Origin: Rhynchosporium graminicola
Taxonomy: Eukaryota; Ascomycota; Leotiomycetes; Helotiales; Ploettnerulaceae
Assembly (NCBI GenBank): GCA_900074885.1
Contig: FJUW01000020.1
Span: forward strand, 274,199 to 338,198
DNA length: 64,000 bases
Direction of reading: 5' to 3'
Position numbers and translations under genes: made by a program. This document shows, in pieces, positions 1 to 11,928 of this stretch (position 1 is the stretch's first letter; every line of letters starts with the position of its first letter). Below the pieces are notes generated by a model. It was not told the DNA's origin. It made no database searches and saw only the letters and a list, made by a program, of their open reading frames with translations.

Positions 1-3000
1 CTCTTTGCCCTTCCCTCCTTACCCCTCGATCTCTCCTCTTCACCACTATCATCCTCCCAATTTCTTCTACCACTGAATACGGGCTCTTCACGTCTAACAT
101 CAATATTCGATTTGAATGGAACTTCAGGCCCCTGATGCCGGTCATAGTTGACGAACCCAGTCGGACTAGCGAAATCCCCTGTTATAGGCGTACTTTGCAT
201 ACCATCAATAGGATTCGTCACACGCTTTCTTTCTTTCGTGACGTTGGTCTCATGATATCCAGCTGGAGTTTCGGATTTTGGTAAAAAAGGAGATCCGGAA
301 CGGACTTTACGGAAGACGAGCACGTCGCCGCTGCCAGCAACTATTTCGTAGCCCTGGGATTGGAGGGATTGGAAATGAGGGAAGAATTTCGAGGGGTTGC
401 AAAGTCGTAGGAGAACTTCTGCTGGGGTCAGGGTGTCGGATAAGTCCGGGACGATGGAGGTCGTTTCGGCGATGCTGATAGATTGCATGGTCGGATCGTA
501 GGCGAGGATTTTGTAAAGAGTTGGCTGAGGTGTGTTCACGAATAGATCGATAGTTTGACCAGTGCTGGTTGATTGGGTTGTGCTCTTTGGCTCTGCGTTG
601 GCACGCTCTGGGACGGGGACTTGTCGATGCTTGCTGTCGATGGTACCGTATGAATCTTCGTATATGCCACGAACTTCGCGCACGAGATCTCGTTCTCTCA
701 TTCTTTGCTCATTACGAGCGATTTGGTCTTCCTTAGGTCTGGGTCGACCTTGCTTAGACGCTGCTGGTGCAATGGATGCTGTGGAATTCGCCTCTCGTGG
801 AAGGGCAGAGCTATCCATCCTTCGCGAATTGGTTCGATCGAGAGATGACTCCATTCGCGTTCTTCCTGGTGCTCTCGAGAATGCATCTGGGGCAAGACTA
901 ATCAAAGGATCTGTCGACGTTTCTTGCCCGGCTTTAGATTTGGACGTAAGGCCTTCAGCACCAGTTTCTGAATTTGTCCACCTGGCTTCAAACTCCTCGG
1001 GAAAGTCTCGAACGAAATTCCCTGTCATCATTTGTTCGTCGGATACTTCGGGCTTCCAGCCTGCTTCTACTTCTGCAATCATGGAATTAAGTGGTCCTCT
1101 AGCATGAGCTACATGGTTGAGGAGCTCACTATGCTCGATCAGAAGTTCTTCTGCGAGCTCTCGCGAAGCATGTACCTTGTTGGCAGCCGCAGCTTCGTCG
1201 ACCGCGGATCGTGCGTTCTGAACACTCTCAAAGCTTTCCTCCAGCTGCTTCCTCTTGTGATGCTTCTGCAGCTCGGTCTCCTTCGATGGATTCTTGATAA
1301 TACCCGATGCTGCTCGGACATCACTTGTGCGGAGTAGATCTAAATCCTCAGTCTTGTCTTCCGAAAAATCCCTCAGCGCAGAACGCACAGGAGGCGTGGA
1401 CGTAAATGCCAAAGATTTTGCGTTAGAAGAGCTCGGCTTTTTGTAGTCTTTAACTTTCGCATCATACCCTGCCAAGCCTTCCTGAATGCGGCATTGGTTC
1501 TGTGGAGGGCTACTTGTATTCGACGCTTCCAAAAACGCAGGCCTGTGTTCCTCGTTCGACTGAATTTGAATCGGTGCTGGCTCTTCAGCGTTAGAACTGG
1601 CTTCATATGCTTCTGTGGCGGGTTTGTATTCGCGAAATGCCTTCAAGATGGGATCAAGTGATTCATGACTTTCAAGTCCATTCCGCAACGTGTCCGTATC
1701 GCTTCGATATTTTCGAATCGCTTGAAGAATGGGATCCGAGTTTTCTGGATCCAGTGTCTCACCGGTCATCTTCTTTGGCATGTGCTTGAAGTTCTCCTCA
1801 TAATGCCGAATTGCCTGCAGTAAATTGTCGGCCTCCTTCTTTTTCTGCGCTTCCCTGAATAGATCAGAGCTCTCATAATCTCGGACAGCTTGCTCGACAG
1901 GATCAAGTGGATCTGGTTTCGAGTCTGAGCTCCTCACAATCATGGGATTCTCGATTCTTAATTTGTAGTCCTTGAATGCTTGACTGACAGGATCGAGATG
2001 TTTGGGACGCTCTTCTATCTCCTCGCTGTGCCGGCCTTGCCTAGAACCAGCTTTCAAGTCATAGTCCACAAGTCCATCCCGGAAAGGAGGGGTACTATTC
2101 GACGAGCTATTATTTGAGACCGGGCACGCTTTCCCGTTCGAAATTTTGTTGTCATAGTCTTTCAGGCCATTTTGCACAGGATCTGAGTAGTCAACGGCCA
2201 TTCCTTCACAGTCATAGAACCGGCGGGATTCGTAGTCGACTTTCTCATCATACGACTTGAGGCCGTCTTGTATGGGATCTGAAACTTGAGATTGCTCAAC
2301 TCCTAAGCTTTGGTAACTCTCAAGTCGATCTCTGAGCGAGTGAATGATTTCAGGTGATGTGAGTTCTACTTTTGAAGCTACAGGCTCAAACTCATGAATC
2401 TGTGATCGATGATTTTTTGAGGTCTTCACGGAAAACTCATCTGCTTTTCCGGAATTCGATTTTTGGGGAATCCTTCGATTTGTGATGGGGTCGATGTCGA
2501 ACTTCGACTCAGTAGCCATTTGTTGCTGCTGGAATCGTCTTGGATAACCCTCTTTCCCATCCTTTACGGAGTCTGGAGATTTTTGTGGTGGGCATTTCGA
2601 ATTTGGATTCGAGGTTGCAGTGGTCGCCGCTCCGATCGCTTCGGCATCGGTGCTTGTCCACCCATTTCCGAATATACGTGATCTTGCACGGATAAATTCA
2701 TACAACTTGTCAATTCCATCGTGTGCGCTCCCACTTTCAGCATTGGGTTCTGGCTCTTCCCGGCCCGTTCTAAGATCTTCAACATTTACCCATCGCCCGC
2801 CAGGTCTGGAGTCGTGACTTCGCCAAGCGCTACACATGAAACCCTTCAGCCCAACCTGCTGATTTGCCGGAAAGTGACGATCCCAAGACAGCTTCCGGTT
2901 CAATGCTTCATTATGTTTATATTTTTCCACCCGCCGATAACGACGTCTAATCTCTTTCTGGAAGGTAGGGTCGAGGTATGATGACCATAGGCTTATTCGA

Positions 3001-3134
3001 AAGTTTCGAATTTGTTGTTGTGGTCGAGATTTCCGTGAGACGTGTCCCATAGAACGAGGTAAAGCAGTCGAGGGCGCCAGAGTCTTCTGCCAGGCCGGGC
3101 CAGCAGATGTGGAGGAGATCGTCGACAAAAGCAT
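1..3134 (-). CDS. Large mitochondrial-like protein with DPI..YE repeats (C-terminus outside window)
   Basis: One open frame reads leftwards from an ATG at 3134-3132 to the window edge without a stop, about 1,044 codons, so the 3' end is missing. An in-frame TAA lies ten codons upstream, so this ATG is the first possible start. The N-terminus (MLLSTISSTSAGPAWQ..., many Arg/Ser, few acidic residues for about 45 residues) looks like a mitochondrial presequence. Residues about 285-570 carry eight or more degenerate copies of a motif of the type DPI(x)2-3(G/A)h(x)1-2Y(D/E), for example DPIQDGLKSYD, DPVQNGLKDYD, DPVEQAVRDYE and DPILQAIRKYR. Near residue 870 is a conserved-looking block, YKILAYDPTMQSISIAETTS, followed by LRLCNPSKFFPHFQSLQSQG. 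The frame continues as a charged, low-complexity tail. I recall similar blocks from uncharacterised filamentous-fungal proteins but cannot name a function. No intron is needed. It could be a mitochondrial membrane or translation-associated factor; that is a guess from the presequence only. Confidence 0.8.
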   Translation of the reverse strand, partial: MLLSTISSTSAGPAWQKTLAPSTALPRSMGHVSRKSRPQQQIRNFRISLWSSYLDPTFQKEIRRRYRRVEKYKHNEALNRKLSWDRHFPANQQVGLKGFMCSAWRSHDSRPGGRWVNVEDLRTGREEPEPNAESGSAHDGIDKLYEFIRARSRIFGNGWTSTDAEAIGAATTATSNPNSKCPPQKSPDSVKDGKEGYPRRFQQQQMATESKFDIDPITNRRIPQKSNSGKADEFSVKTSKNHRSQIHEFEPVASKVELTSPEIIHSLRDRLESYQSLGVEQSQVSDPIQDGLKSYDEKVDYESRRFYDCEGMAVDYSDPVQNGLKDYDNKISNGKACPVSNNSSSNSTPPFRDGLVDYDLKAGSRQGRHSEEIEERPKHLDPVSQAFKDYKLRIENPMIVRSSDSKPDPLDPVEQAVRDYESSDLFREAQKKKEADNLLQAIRHYEENFKHMPKKMTGETLDPENSDPILQAIRKYRSDTDTLRNGLESHESLDPILKAFREYKPATEAYEASSNAEEPAPIQIQSNEEHRPAFLEASNTSSPPQNQCRIQEGLAGYDAKVKDYKKPSSSNAKSLAFTSTPPVRSALRDFSEDKTEDLDLLRTSDVRAASGIIKNPSKETELQKHHKRKQLEESFESVQNARSAVDEAAAANKVHASRELAEELLIEHSELLNHVAHARGPLNSMIAEVEAGWKPEVSDEQMMTGNFVRDFPEEFEARWTNSETGAEGLTSKSKAGQETSTDPLISLAPDAFSRAPGRTRMESSLDRTNSRRMDSSALPREANSTASIAPAASKQGRPRPKEDQIARNEQRMRERDLVREVRGIYEDSYGTIDSKHRQVPVPERANAEPKSTTQSTSTGQTIDLFVNTPQPTLYKILAYDPTMQSISIAETTSIVPDLSDTLTPAEVLLRLCNPSKFFPHFQSLQSQGYEIVAGSGDVLVFRKVRSGSPFLPKSETPAGYHETNVTKERKRVTNPIDGMQSTPITGDFASPTGFVNYDRHQGPEVPFKSNIDVRREEPVFSGRRNWEDDSGEEERSRGKEGRAK

Positions 3135-5138
3135 TCTGTCAGCTACCACCTTGGCTGCTGCTTAACTGGAAATGAGTTAGTTCAACCCAAGCAGCATAAC
3201 ACTAAGTGAGACTTGCGCAACAGAGGTGGATTTAGCAATTTAATGCTCAAGTAGAGTCGCTAAGTATTTCAGATCGATGCAGTTCGTAATGTGATGTGTG
3301 AATTGGGTCACATTTCTATGGCCAGGGCCGTTCAGGATCCTTGATAGGGTAAATCGTTACCCGATGAAAATTCACTAACTCAGGGAAGAGCCCTTTCACA
3401 GCAGGAAGATCAATAGCTTCGCGGATGTATCCTAATCGCAAGTTCAAAGGAGTTCATAGCAAGTTGTGAGGTCGAGGTAGCTTGGTCAGCTTGGAAGCAG
3501 GCTGTGTAGTGGGGTGTCGAGCTCTATCTGGCAGGCACGAAGCAAGTGTAGTGTCCTGACGCTTAACTTGGTTCCTAATTGAAGAGCTTCACTTCCATAT
3601 TTGAGCAATCGTTGCTATTTAGATTCCGTGATGAGTGACAGTTTGTGTTGGTGACAAGCAATTGTCTGAAGGTCATCTGCTGGAATCCGGTCCGCTTGGT
3701 ACCTTCCGTACCATGTCGTTCCCAAACCAATCAAAGAGACGCGGATGACAACAACACAGGTATGGATGGAGAGCTATAGTCGATAGTGGAAGAAATGCTG
3801 TACTTGTGTTCCTGTTACAAGGCTGACTGTAGTGAGTATCTGGAAGAAAGTGACGGCGAGCATGTGAAGGTCAGGGCCGAGGACTAGCTGGGATACGGAT
3901 CAACAAAGAAGTATCTCAATTAGTGCCTTAAGAACGAACGACTGCTTCGGGGGACAGTGATGTAGAGGAGGTTGAGGATATAATGTAACGAAGATATTGC
4001 AGTATCCCATATGACAGTCTATGAGAGGAGAGAGGAGAGAGGAGGGAGAAGGGAGAAGAGAGAAGTAGGTTAATCAGATAGAAGGAAGAAGAAAGGGAAG
4101 AACATAGGACATCGAGAGAGAGATAGGTACCTTCTTACCTGGGGAGGTATAGGTAGGTATGGGTAGGTATAGGTACCTGTGTAGCAGTAGCACTCGCACC
4201 AGTCACTCACTCACTGTAAGAGCTAAGGCTACCCCACCCTTCCCCTCCCCCTCCCTCCCCGGCGTCACGAGTCAGTGATTCATTGGTTGGTTGGTTGGCC
4301 ATGCGGGGTAAATGGAAGGAAGTGTCTCATGTCTCATGGGCAAGTGAGCTCGCTCTCTAAAGGCAGCCAGCCAGCTAGGGCAGCGTTTAAGTCACGCCAA
4401 CGTCCACTTTCGTAGGTACAGTACTCTTTTGATGGATACTTGTACAAGTATGATTCTACAACTGTATTTTATTGATTTATTCATTTCCCATAAGGTATTT
4501 ATGTTCACATAAGTGTTGACACTGAGAAGCGAGAGTGTCTCATGTCATATATCTCCGACAGCTTGAAGCAACTCGAATGTGTGGAAGTCTGTAAGACGAG
4601 GCCGCTTTTGCGTTCCGCATTCACCCGTCCGCTCCTCCGGCTGGACCCCGCTGGAACCCTGTCCCTGATTACCTAAGCCACTAGGGTACAGGGTGCAGGT
4701 ACTCTTGAGGAGCTAATCCTGTTATGATTCTGCCACGTCTCACCGATGTCCATCTCGTCATTCAGCGAACAGGCATGAGCTAACTGGGTAGGTAGGTAAG
4801 CTAACGAAGTGGGATGGATTATGGTTGATTTTGATTTCATCTTGATCGCATTTACGCCGTCTTAAACATTCTGATTCTGCAAGTTTTACATCAATTGGCT
4901 ATATCTCACAGTGAGGCAGATTTGACCACGACTCTCTGCCATCTAGACATTCTAATACACCCAAAGCTTCAAAGGAGCTTGATTTGGCACTCAGTGGAGG
5001 TGGCTTCGCTCAAACCATCTCAACTATAGGTACTAATGGACTAATACCACCGAGATACTCAAGAACCCCAATTTTCCTACGCCCCATCGAATCCAGATCG
5101 AATTTCCATCATCTCTTTCAAACTCTTACTCTGCCAAC
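3135..5138. other. Intergenic region between two divergent genes, with simple repeats
   Basis: About 2 kb separates the start of the minus-strand repeat protein from the start of LTN1, so it should hold both promoters. I see no convincing coding frame. It contains a purine tract of GAGAGGA-type units (about 4,021-4,075), a run of GGTATAGGTAGGTAT-type units (about 4,140-4,178), and four copies of TTGG near 4,282-4,298. Confidence 0.6.
4021..4178. repeat. Purine-rich microsatellite followed by GGTA-type tandem repeat
   Basis: The plus strand is almost pure G/A from 4,021 to about 4,075 (GAGAGGAGAGAGGAGAGAGG then GGAGAAGGGAGAAG). After 70 bases a degenerate decamer-like unit built from GGTAGGTATA repeats about four times. 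Such tracts are common in fungal promoters and can form triplexes or exclude nucleosomes. No specific function can be claimed. Confidence 0.75.
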
Positions 5139-8100
5139 ATGAGCAAACGACAATTCAAGTCCCAGGCCTCCAGCAGCCGAGTGGCGTCCGGCGCAGGCTT
5201 TGGAGGATTTGGTTCAGCGTCATCCGGCAGTACACTGTCCTATTTGACCGAGCCTCCGAACCTGTCTGCTATTAGTGATGCCAATGTGGTCGTGGCGTTC
5301 AAGAACTTGTCAAAGAAGGATGGAACAACGAAATCAAAGGCATTGGAGGATCTACGGGCATATGTTCAAGCACATCCCTTTGAACAGGACGGAGGGGTAG
5401 AAGATGCCGTCTTAGAAGCTTGGGTGCGCTCCCTAAGTCTTAGATCACGATTTATAATATTGATAGAGAAATGCAGGTCAAATTCTATCCTCGTATTTCC
5501 ATAGACAACTCTCGTCGTGTCCGCGAACTCTCCCATATTTTACAAACGGAGCTTTTAAAATCGGCAAGGAAACGCATGGAGAAATTCATACCCAGGATAG
5601 TCGGGACATGGCTAGGGGGAACATATGATAGAGATCGAGCTGTGGCAAGGGCTGCAAATGATGGCACCAAGTCTTTTCTCGACACTCCAGCCAAGATGGC
5701 TCTGTTCTTCAAACGCTGCGAAACACCAATACTAGAATATGCCCAAGAAGCCCTGAAAGAGACAGCACAGACGCTGAGCGATGAGCGGACTATGAGCCCA
5801 GACGATATGCAAGCCAAGTACTTTCGGGTAGTTGGATCCAGCATATCTCTGCTCTCCAATCTGTTAGGCACTCTGGAAAAGGATATCATTCTCAAGCACT
5901 CGGAAAAGTACGAGGATATTCTATCAGGAAACAAGAGTATATGGGCCTTCGCAAGCTGCGAGGATGCTTTTGTAAGAAGAGCAACAGTCCAGCTGATGAT
6001 GGTCTGTTTGGCGAAGGCATCATCCATTTTTGAATCAGACTTGGAACTGATTAGCCACGCATTCATTGCCGAAGGGCTGAAGTCCTCACAGACAAGCTCT
6101 GCATACCAGCTCTTGGGTCTTCTGGTTGCGTTGACCTCGAAATATCCTGAAGTATGGACAACATCTTACAAGGCTAAGAAGAATCCTCTTTCCCGTCTCC
6201 GTACTTTTATCGAGAGAGGTTCGCAAGGTGGACCTCCTGATTATTGGAACAAGGTAGGCCGGCTCATGCTTGACCTTCCAGATGGAGTAATTCCTTCTGA
6301 TCCCGAGCCTCTGATCGAGTTCCTTCGAGCTTTTCGCCGTGGGATCACCAATAGAGAGGAGCCAAGAACGAATTCTGGTGTAGCTTGGGCTACCTACTTC
6401 AGAATCACAGAACGTTTAGTCACAGTGTTATCACCAGAAAGTGTGCAAGAAAAGCTTCTCCCTGAGGCAGTGTTCCCGCTTTTCGAGCAGTATCTGCATC
6501 CTACTCCAGCAAATGATACCTGGGCTACTGGGACTAATATTCCTACCCTGGCTAAAGGACTCTACATTTGCTTGTCGGTAAAAGGTGCTGGTGAGAGCTC
6601 TTTTGAGGCTGAATGGGTCAGGCTCGAGAAAGAATTCAATTCGAAGATTCTGACATCATTACCCGAGCAGTCAAAAGATTACAATGCTTCGCAGAATGCA
6701 GTCATCGCAGTCAGCCATCGCTGGTTCAAATTAGTAGCGGAAGTGCTCAAGCAAGCCCAGCCTGTGTCTAGCGACCTCTTGGGCCCTTCATCACAACGGA
6801 TCATAACAAGTTGCCTTGCTACAATAGTCAGCAGGAACGGGAAACCGTACTCCGCCACTGCTACCTTGGAATCTGCACTACAGCTTGCACCCACTCTAGT
6901 AAGCGGTTCGCCCGAGACTATGGCGGCACTTGAATCTTTCCTCAAGAATGATTTGCCAAAGCTCATTCTATCTCCATCAGGACCATACCTGATTTCAACC
7001 TTGAGTCTGTTCCGCACGTTACCGGGCAAAGAAAAGGACTTTGAAAGAATCTGGCAGTCAACAGTTGACGGTCTGCTAGCATTGCCTGAGAGCACGAGTC
7101 AGTCACGAACAATTGCGAAGCTGATAGCGAATGATGCGGCCTCCAAAAGTTGTCAACAAAATCCCGGCCTGCAGGATTTCCTTCTTCGGAATAACCTCAG
7201 AGCTATACAGGGGGGTGCAGAGGCTCGTACGCTGTTCGAGACTGCTATCACATTTAGCTCATTCTCTTCGGCTACATCAGCCACGAGTCTAGAGCAAGTT
7301 ATAACAGCTCTTGATACCAAAGATACTGTGGATGAAGCTATGAAGTTACTTGAGTCCATCTCAAAGCACCAACCGACCTTGTTGAACAGTCAAAGCAGCG
7401 TACATGTTGCTTTGATCACAAAATTGCTTGGTTTGACCGAAATAGATGATTCTACTGTGGCTTCTCGTGCCAACACCTTGAGAGCCATCGTCGAGAAGTT
7501 AAGCAGTACAAAAGGATCAGAGAGTCCTAACCAGAGCTCTCTTGTTCATGTTATTAGAGATAATCTCGAGACGGCGGGCCCTCAATCGTTGAAGTGAGTC
7601 TTCTGCCACGAACCCAAGGCGGCACAAAGCTAACGATGACTAGTATCGATACACTCGTTCAAGAGGCAAAGAATGTTATTTGTAAAAGCTCAGATACCAC
7701 TCCAGCAGCAATATTTCCAGATATAAAGGTATGGGCTGACGCTCTGGCTCCGTTACTAATTCATGCTCCGACTCCAGCACTGGGTGTCATTAGACCTTTT
7801 GCTGGATCTGTATTCCTGGTGGCCAACACTTCAACAACTTCGAATGTCCGGCCCTCGCGAGACATCAATGGTTATTCGGTGCCTCTGAGAATGGCCATGT
7901 ATACTACTTCTTTGCTAGCTCATGAGGGCATGTCGGATGTATTGCCTGCAGAGCTGCAAGTCGAGCTTTACTACCTCTTGGCTCTTAGCAGCGAGCTTGC
8001 AAATAATCAAATTGACTTGCTGGAAGACAACAAGCTGTTTGGTTCGAATCAAGATCTCGATGCCGTGGCTGATGTACGGCAATTCGTAACGGATTTTCAT

Positions 8101-10332
8101 CAACTCATCAAGAATGCAGCCGATTCCGCCAGTCACTGGCGGGATCAAGCCAATACAAATGACTCGCCCAAGAACACATCTTTAGTGGTCAAGCATCTAA
8201 TGAAGAAACTTCTGGAAGTCTCAAGTACGAACACTCCAGCAGCATACTATGCCTCGAAATCACTAGGAGTCCTGATGCAAGCCTTAGTCGCTGCTCATGG
8301 CTGGCAGAATGATGGTAGTGAAGAATGGCTCACTCAACTAGACATTTTGAAGACTTCCACCAGCAATGTTCTGGGTGCTTCTGCAATCCTCATTGGCCTG
8401 CAAGATAGTCTTCGATCCAGCAAGATAGTTAACAATCTATGTAATAGGCTTGTTAGTGACATAGCAGGAGCAAAGGCCCAGTGTGACAAGACTCTCGGAC
8501 AGCTTGTTCTCTTGAACTCAGTTCTGTCGGTCTATGATGAAGACTTACCGGTCGCAAATAATCGTCTAGTCTTTGCCGTCAAACAGATTCTGTCTTGGAC
8601 AGAGGATCTGGCAGGAAATGATGCTCGACTTGCTTCCGAAAGCTGTCGTGCGCTTCAGAGGCTTCTTCCTGCGATCAAAGATGTGTACGGAAGTTATTGG
8701 GAGACAAGCTTCGACTTCTGTGTCTCTATATGGGAAGTCAGCGATCGTGGAGTAATGTCAAATGAGCGGCTACCGATGATTGGAATGTCTTTGAAACTAT
8801 ATTCAATCCTTCAAAATATGGCAGATGATGAGAACGAGGACCTGAAAGAGGCATTTGAGCTCTCACGCGAGCAATGCTGTGATGGACTTGTCAAGCTTCT
8901 CAAGCTAGATAGGTCGAAGGAGACCCAGCCTCTCGAGTTTGTTGACACGATTCTGTCACGACAGATGACAAAGATACCTGTGGATCGTGTCAAAGATCTC
9001 ACCGAATTCTATCCTTTGGTGGCGTCTGAATTCCAATTAGTCCAGTCCGCGGCTTTTGATGTTCTTCATAGGGGCCTTCCAAAAGTTCAACAAGAACTTT
9101 CGGTCAATGTATTGCTGGACGGCACAAGTATCTACCCCAACCCAGTTGTTTTCAACCCGTGCCTTCACTAACGTTCTCTAGCCGCCCAGCTTCCTTTAGA
9201 ACTCCTCTCACTTCTTCTAAATACACCATCAGTTCACGACATATCTGACGCAGCCGAATTTCCATCCTCGGTCCGTGGCTATCTACTTTCTTGGCTAATC
9301 GTTTTCGAATCTTACACAACCGCGTCCCTCAAAGTCCGCAACGACTACAGCGAACTCCTCAAAACAGAAAACTACATCGGACCCCTCTTGAATTTCATGT
9401 TCATCATTTTAGGCCACTCATCAGCCAACCCACTCAACCTAGAGCGTGCCCGCATAGACAATAGCATGATCCGGCATTACTCAATGTGGAAAGCAAACGA
9501 TACCGAGTCCGCCTCGCGAAGCATGCATTGGCTCCTCGTGAACCTCTACTATCTCTGCCTCAACTATACACCCGGCCTCGTACGAAACTGGTTCTTCAGC
9601 TGCGACTCTCGGCAAACTTCTCTTGCTGTCGAATCCTGGACCAGGAAATACTTCAGTCCCATCGTTGTCGAAGACACACTTGACGAAGTCGAAAAATGGG
9701 CTGCGAACCAGGAGCCGCCGCCAGATGATGAGAAGGATCTCGTTGTCAAAGTTTCGAAGAGATCGAAGGAGATTTTTGCCGGCTATGAGGTCGATGAGTT
9801 GATGATGCAGGTTGGGATTAGATTCCCGGAAAATTATCCGCTGGAGGGTGTTAGGGTAGACGGGATTAATCGGGTGGCTGTTTCGGAGAAGAAGTGGTTG
9901 AGCTGGTTGAGAAATACTCAAGGTGTTATTACTTTCTCCGTAAGTTCTCATCTTCCCAATTCGTTTCCATTACACAGATCCCACCCTGTTACATATCTCT
10001 AATACCTGCGCTACTAAAACCACCTTATTTTAACTTGATTCTTACTAACATCCCGGCCCCCACAGAACGGCAGTATTATCGACGGTCTCTCCGCCCTTCA
10101 CAAGAACATCACTGGCGCCCTAAAAGGCCACACCGAATGCGCAATCTGCTATTCGATCATCGGCCCCGACAAGAAGACACCCGATAAGCGCTGCCAGACC
10201 TGCAACAACCTCTTCCATTCGAATTGTCTGTATAAGTGGTTCTCGTCTAGTAACCAGAGCACTTGCCCACTTTGTAGAAATCCATTCAATTATGGCGTTG
10301 AAGCAGGGAGGAGGAAGAGAGTTGATGAGTAG
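5139..10332 (+). CDS. LTN1: E3 ubiquitin-protein ligase listerin (ribosome quality control)
   Basis: Listerin (Ltn1/Rkr1) binds 60S subunits with stalled peptidyl-tRNA and ubiquitinates the nascent chain as part of the cytosolic ribosome quality control complex. Exons: 5139-5423, 5477-7593, 7644-9127, 9182-9939 and 10066-10332, giving 1,636 residues, close to yeast Ltn1 (1,562). All introns are GT-AG, and three have clear CTAAC branch sites. The N-terminus contains the family block VVVAFKNLSKKDGTTKSKAL. The middle is a long helical HEAT-like region. The last exon encodes the C-terminal RING-CH-type domain: CAICYSII, CQTC, FHSNCLYKWF and CPLCRNPF give the expected Cys/His zinc ligands. The stop is 21 residues after the last ligand, following a basic GRRKRVDE tail. 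The gene is complete and intact. The identification rests on the N-terminal block, the RING and the overall length together. Confidence 0.95.
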
Positions 10333-11928
10333 TTATGGGAAGGGTGCATGGTTGATGGTGTATATAGAGATGAAATTTAAAAAATGCAAGATGATGAAAT
10401 CTAGCCCTTTTTCCTTTCTGCTCAGACAATTTATTTTCCAGTTGAACTCTCTCCTGCTTTCTTTTGTGGCAAGAATTCTCTCCTTCGTATGGTTATCGTA
10501 CCAAGCGAAAGCTCAGATCGCTTATCAGATCTCTTTACTGTACAATCTCAACATCAGGGAGTGAGTGACTTCCTGCCTCGATCTGGTGAGGTGCCAGTCT
10601 ACAAAAGTGCCTATCTAGAACGCTTTCCCCTCGTTTGCGCTCCTTTTATGATGGATTGATATGTATGCTAGTCATCTTTTGGCTTCGATGTCGGATTCCA
10701 AAGGGCTTATGCTACACTGCTTGTAGAGAGAGATAAGGTAGGGTAGACTTTGGTGAGCATTTCCTTCTTTCAACTAGCCTGGCCTATCGCCAGCGAGTCT
10801 TGTCGATGGCGGGCAAGGAAATATACCTCGTTGGAAGCAAAGCGTGGCAAAGCGTGTTGAGCTTTCAATTTACTGCGTGTGAAGTCAGGGCATGTCGACT
10901 TCTGATTTCGGATTTCGGATTCGGTTTCGTCTCCTCGTAGTGGTTTAGCGGTTGGCTTTGGGAAGGCTGGCCGGTCACGGGCTTGGATTGGAGTGAGGGA
11001 GTGGGGGAGAGGAGAGGGAGAGATTATCCATGGCTTTTACCTGGAATACTTGGATCGATAAACTGCCCTTGGCGATGCTAAGAAAGCTGATTCTTTGAAT
11101 ACGGGGTGTTATCAAGGATAACTCGCTAAGCCTATCCTTTCGGACGCCTGCTGCAGTAAAGTCAGTGCCGGGTTGGAGGTAAGAGTTCGCTCGATGTTGC
11201 GTTGTGCTTTTGTCAGTTTTGTGAAATTTGATGTCCTGCGTTTTGCTCTATATCTAGGCTGTTTACTTCTTTTGGTTATTCGCTGTGCGTGGCTTGATGT
11301 GTCGCAGATGTTTATCGACTGAATTGCTTGCTTATGGTATCGGATATTGTGGTAGCTCGTGATAGCTGTTTTTTTTAGCGCGTTGCTAATCAACCTGCGA
11401 ATTCATATTGACTTGAGAGATTTTATGAGGCTCTTGAAGCACTTGAAACTCTTGAAGCTCTGGAGACTCTTCAGTCTCTCGAGCGCTTGATGGATGTTGC
11501 GGAGGGATCCAAGGATATTCAAGACCAATAATGACGCGCGTGTCCGAATTAGGTTTCTGAACTTCTGGAGATATTCAGATTCGACCATAACAGTCGCATT
11601 TGTTTCTAACTTCCCGGAGTTACTAATGTCATAAAATCTCTTGAGGAACTCTAGAATTGATAATGGAAGTCATGTATGCGCAAAAGCCTGCGAGCTAACA
11701 GTGTCATGGAAAGTTTTGAGGAAATCTAAGAGTTTACCGGGCTCATTCAAGTTCACACGACCGGGCACTTGGATGTCACAATGGAGTCAAAGTCCATCAG
11801 ATCCGAAGCTTTTCCATTCATTGCTACGTTCCCATCACCACCTAGGTCTGGCGGTCTCGCGCAGTATCATCATGCCCCGAAAAGCAGGGATGCTGTCCAC
11901 CGTACAGCCTCTCGTACTTGCCATATCC
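10333..11928. other. Intergenic region, no gene seen
   Basis: Convergent intergenic region of 1.6 kb between the stops of LTN1 and the unrecognised minus-strand gene. No frame looks coding. A GA-rich stretch lies at about 10,991-11,025. A low-complexity CTTGAAGCNCTTGAAAC-like run at 11,425-11,500 produces only an artefactual repetitive frame on the minus strand. Confidence 0.55.

Noticed and set aside
562..1107. 181-codon plus-strand frame
   Set aside because: Antisense shadow of the long minus-strand repeat-protein frame.
5485..6066. 193-codon minus-strand frame opposite LTN1
   Set aside because: Mirror frame of the LTN1 coding exon with no independent evidence.
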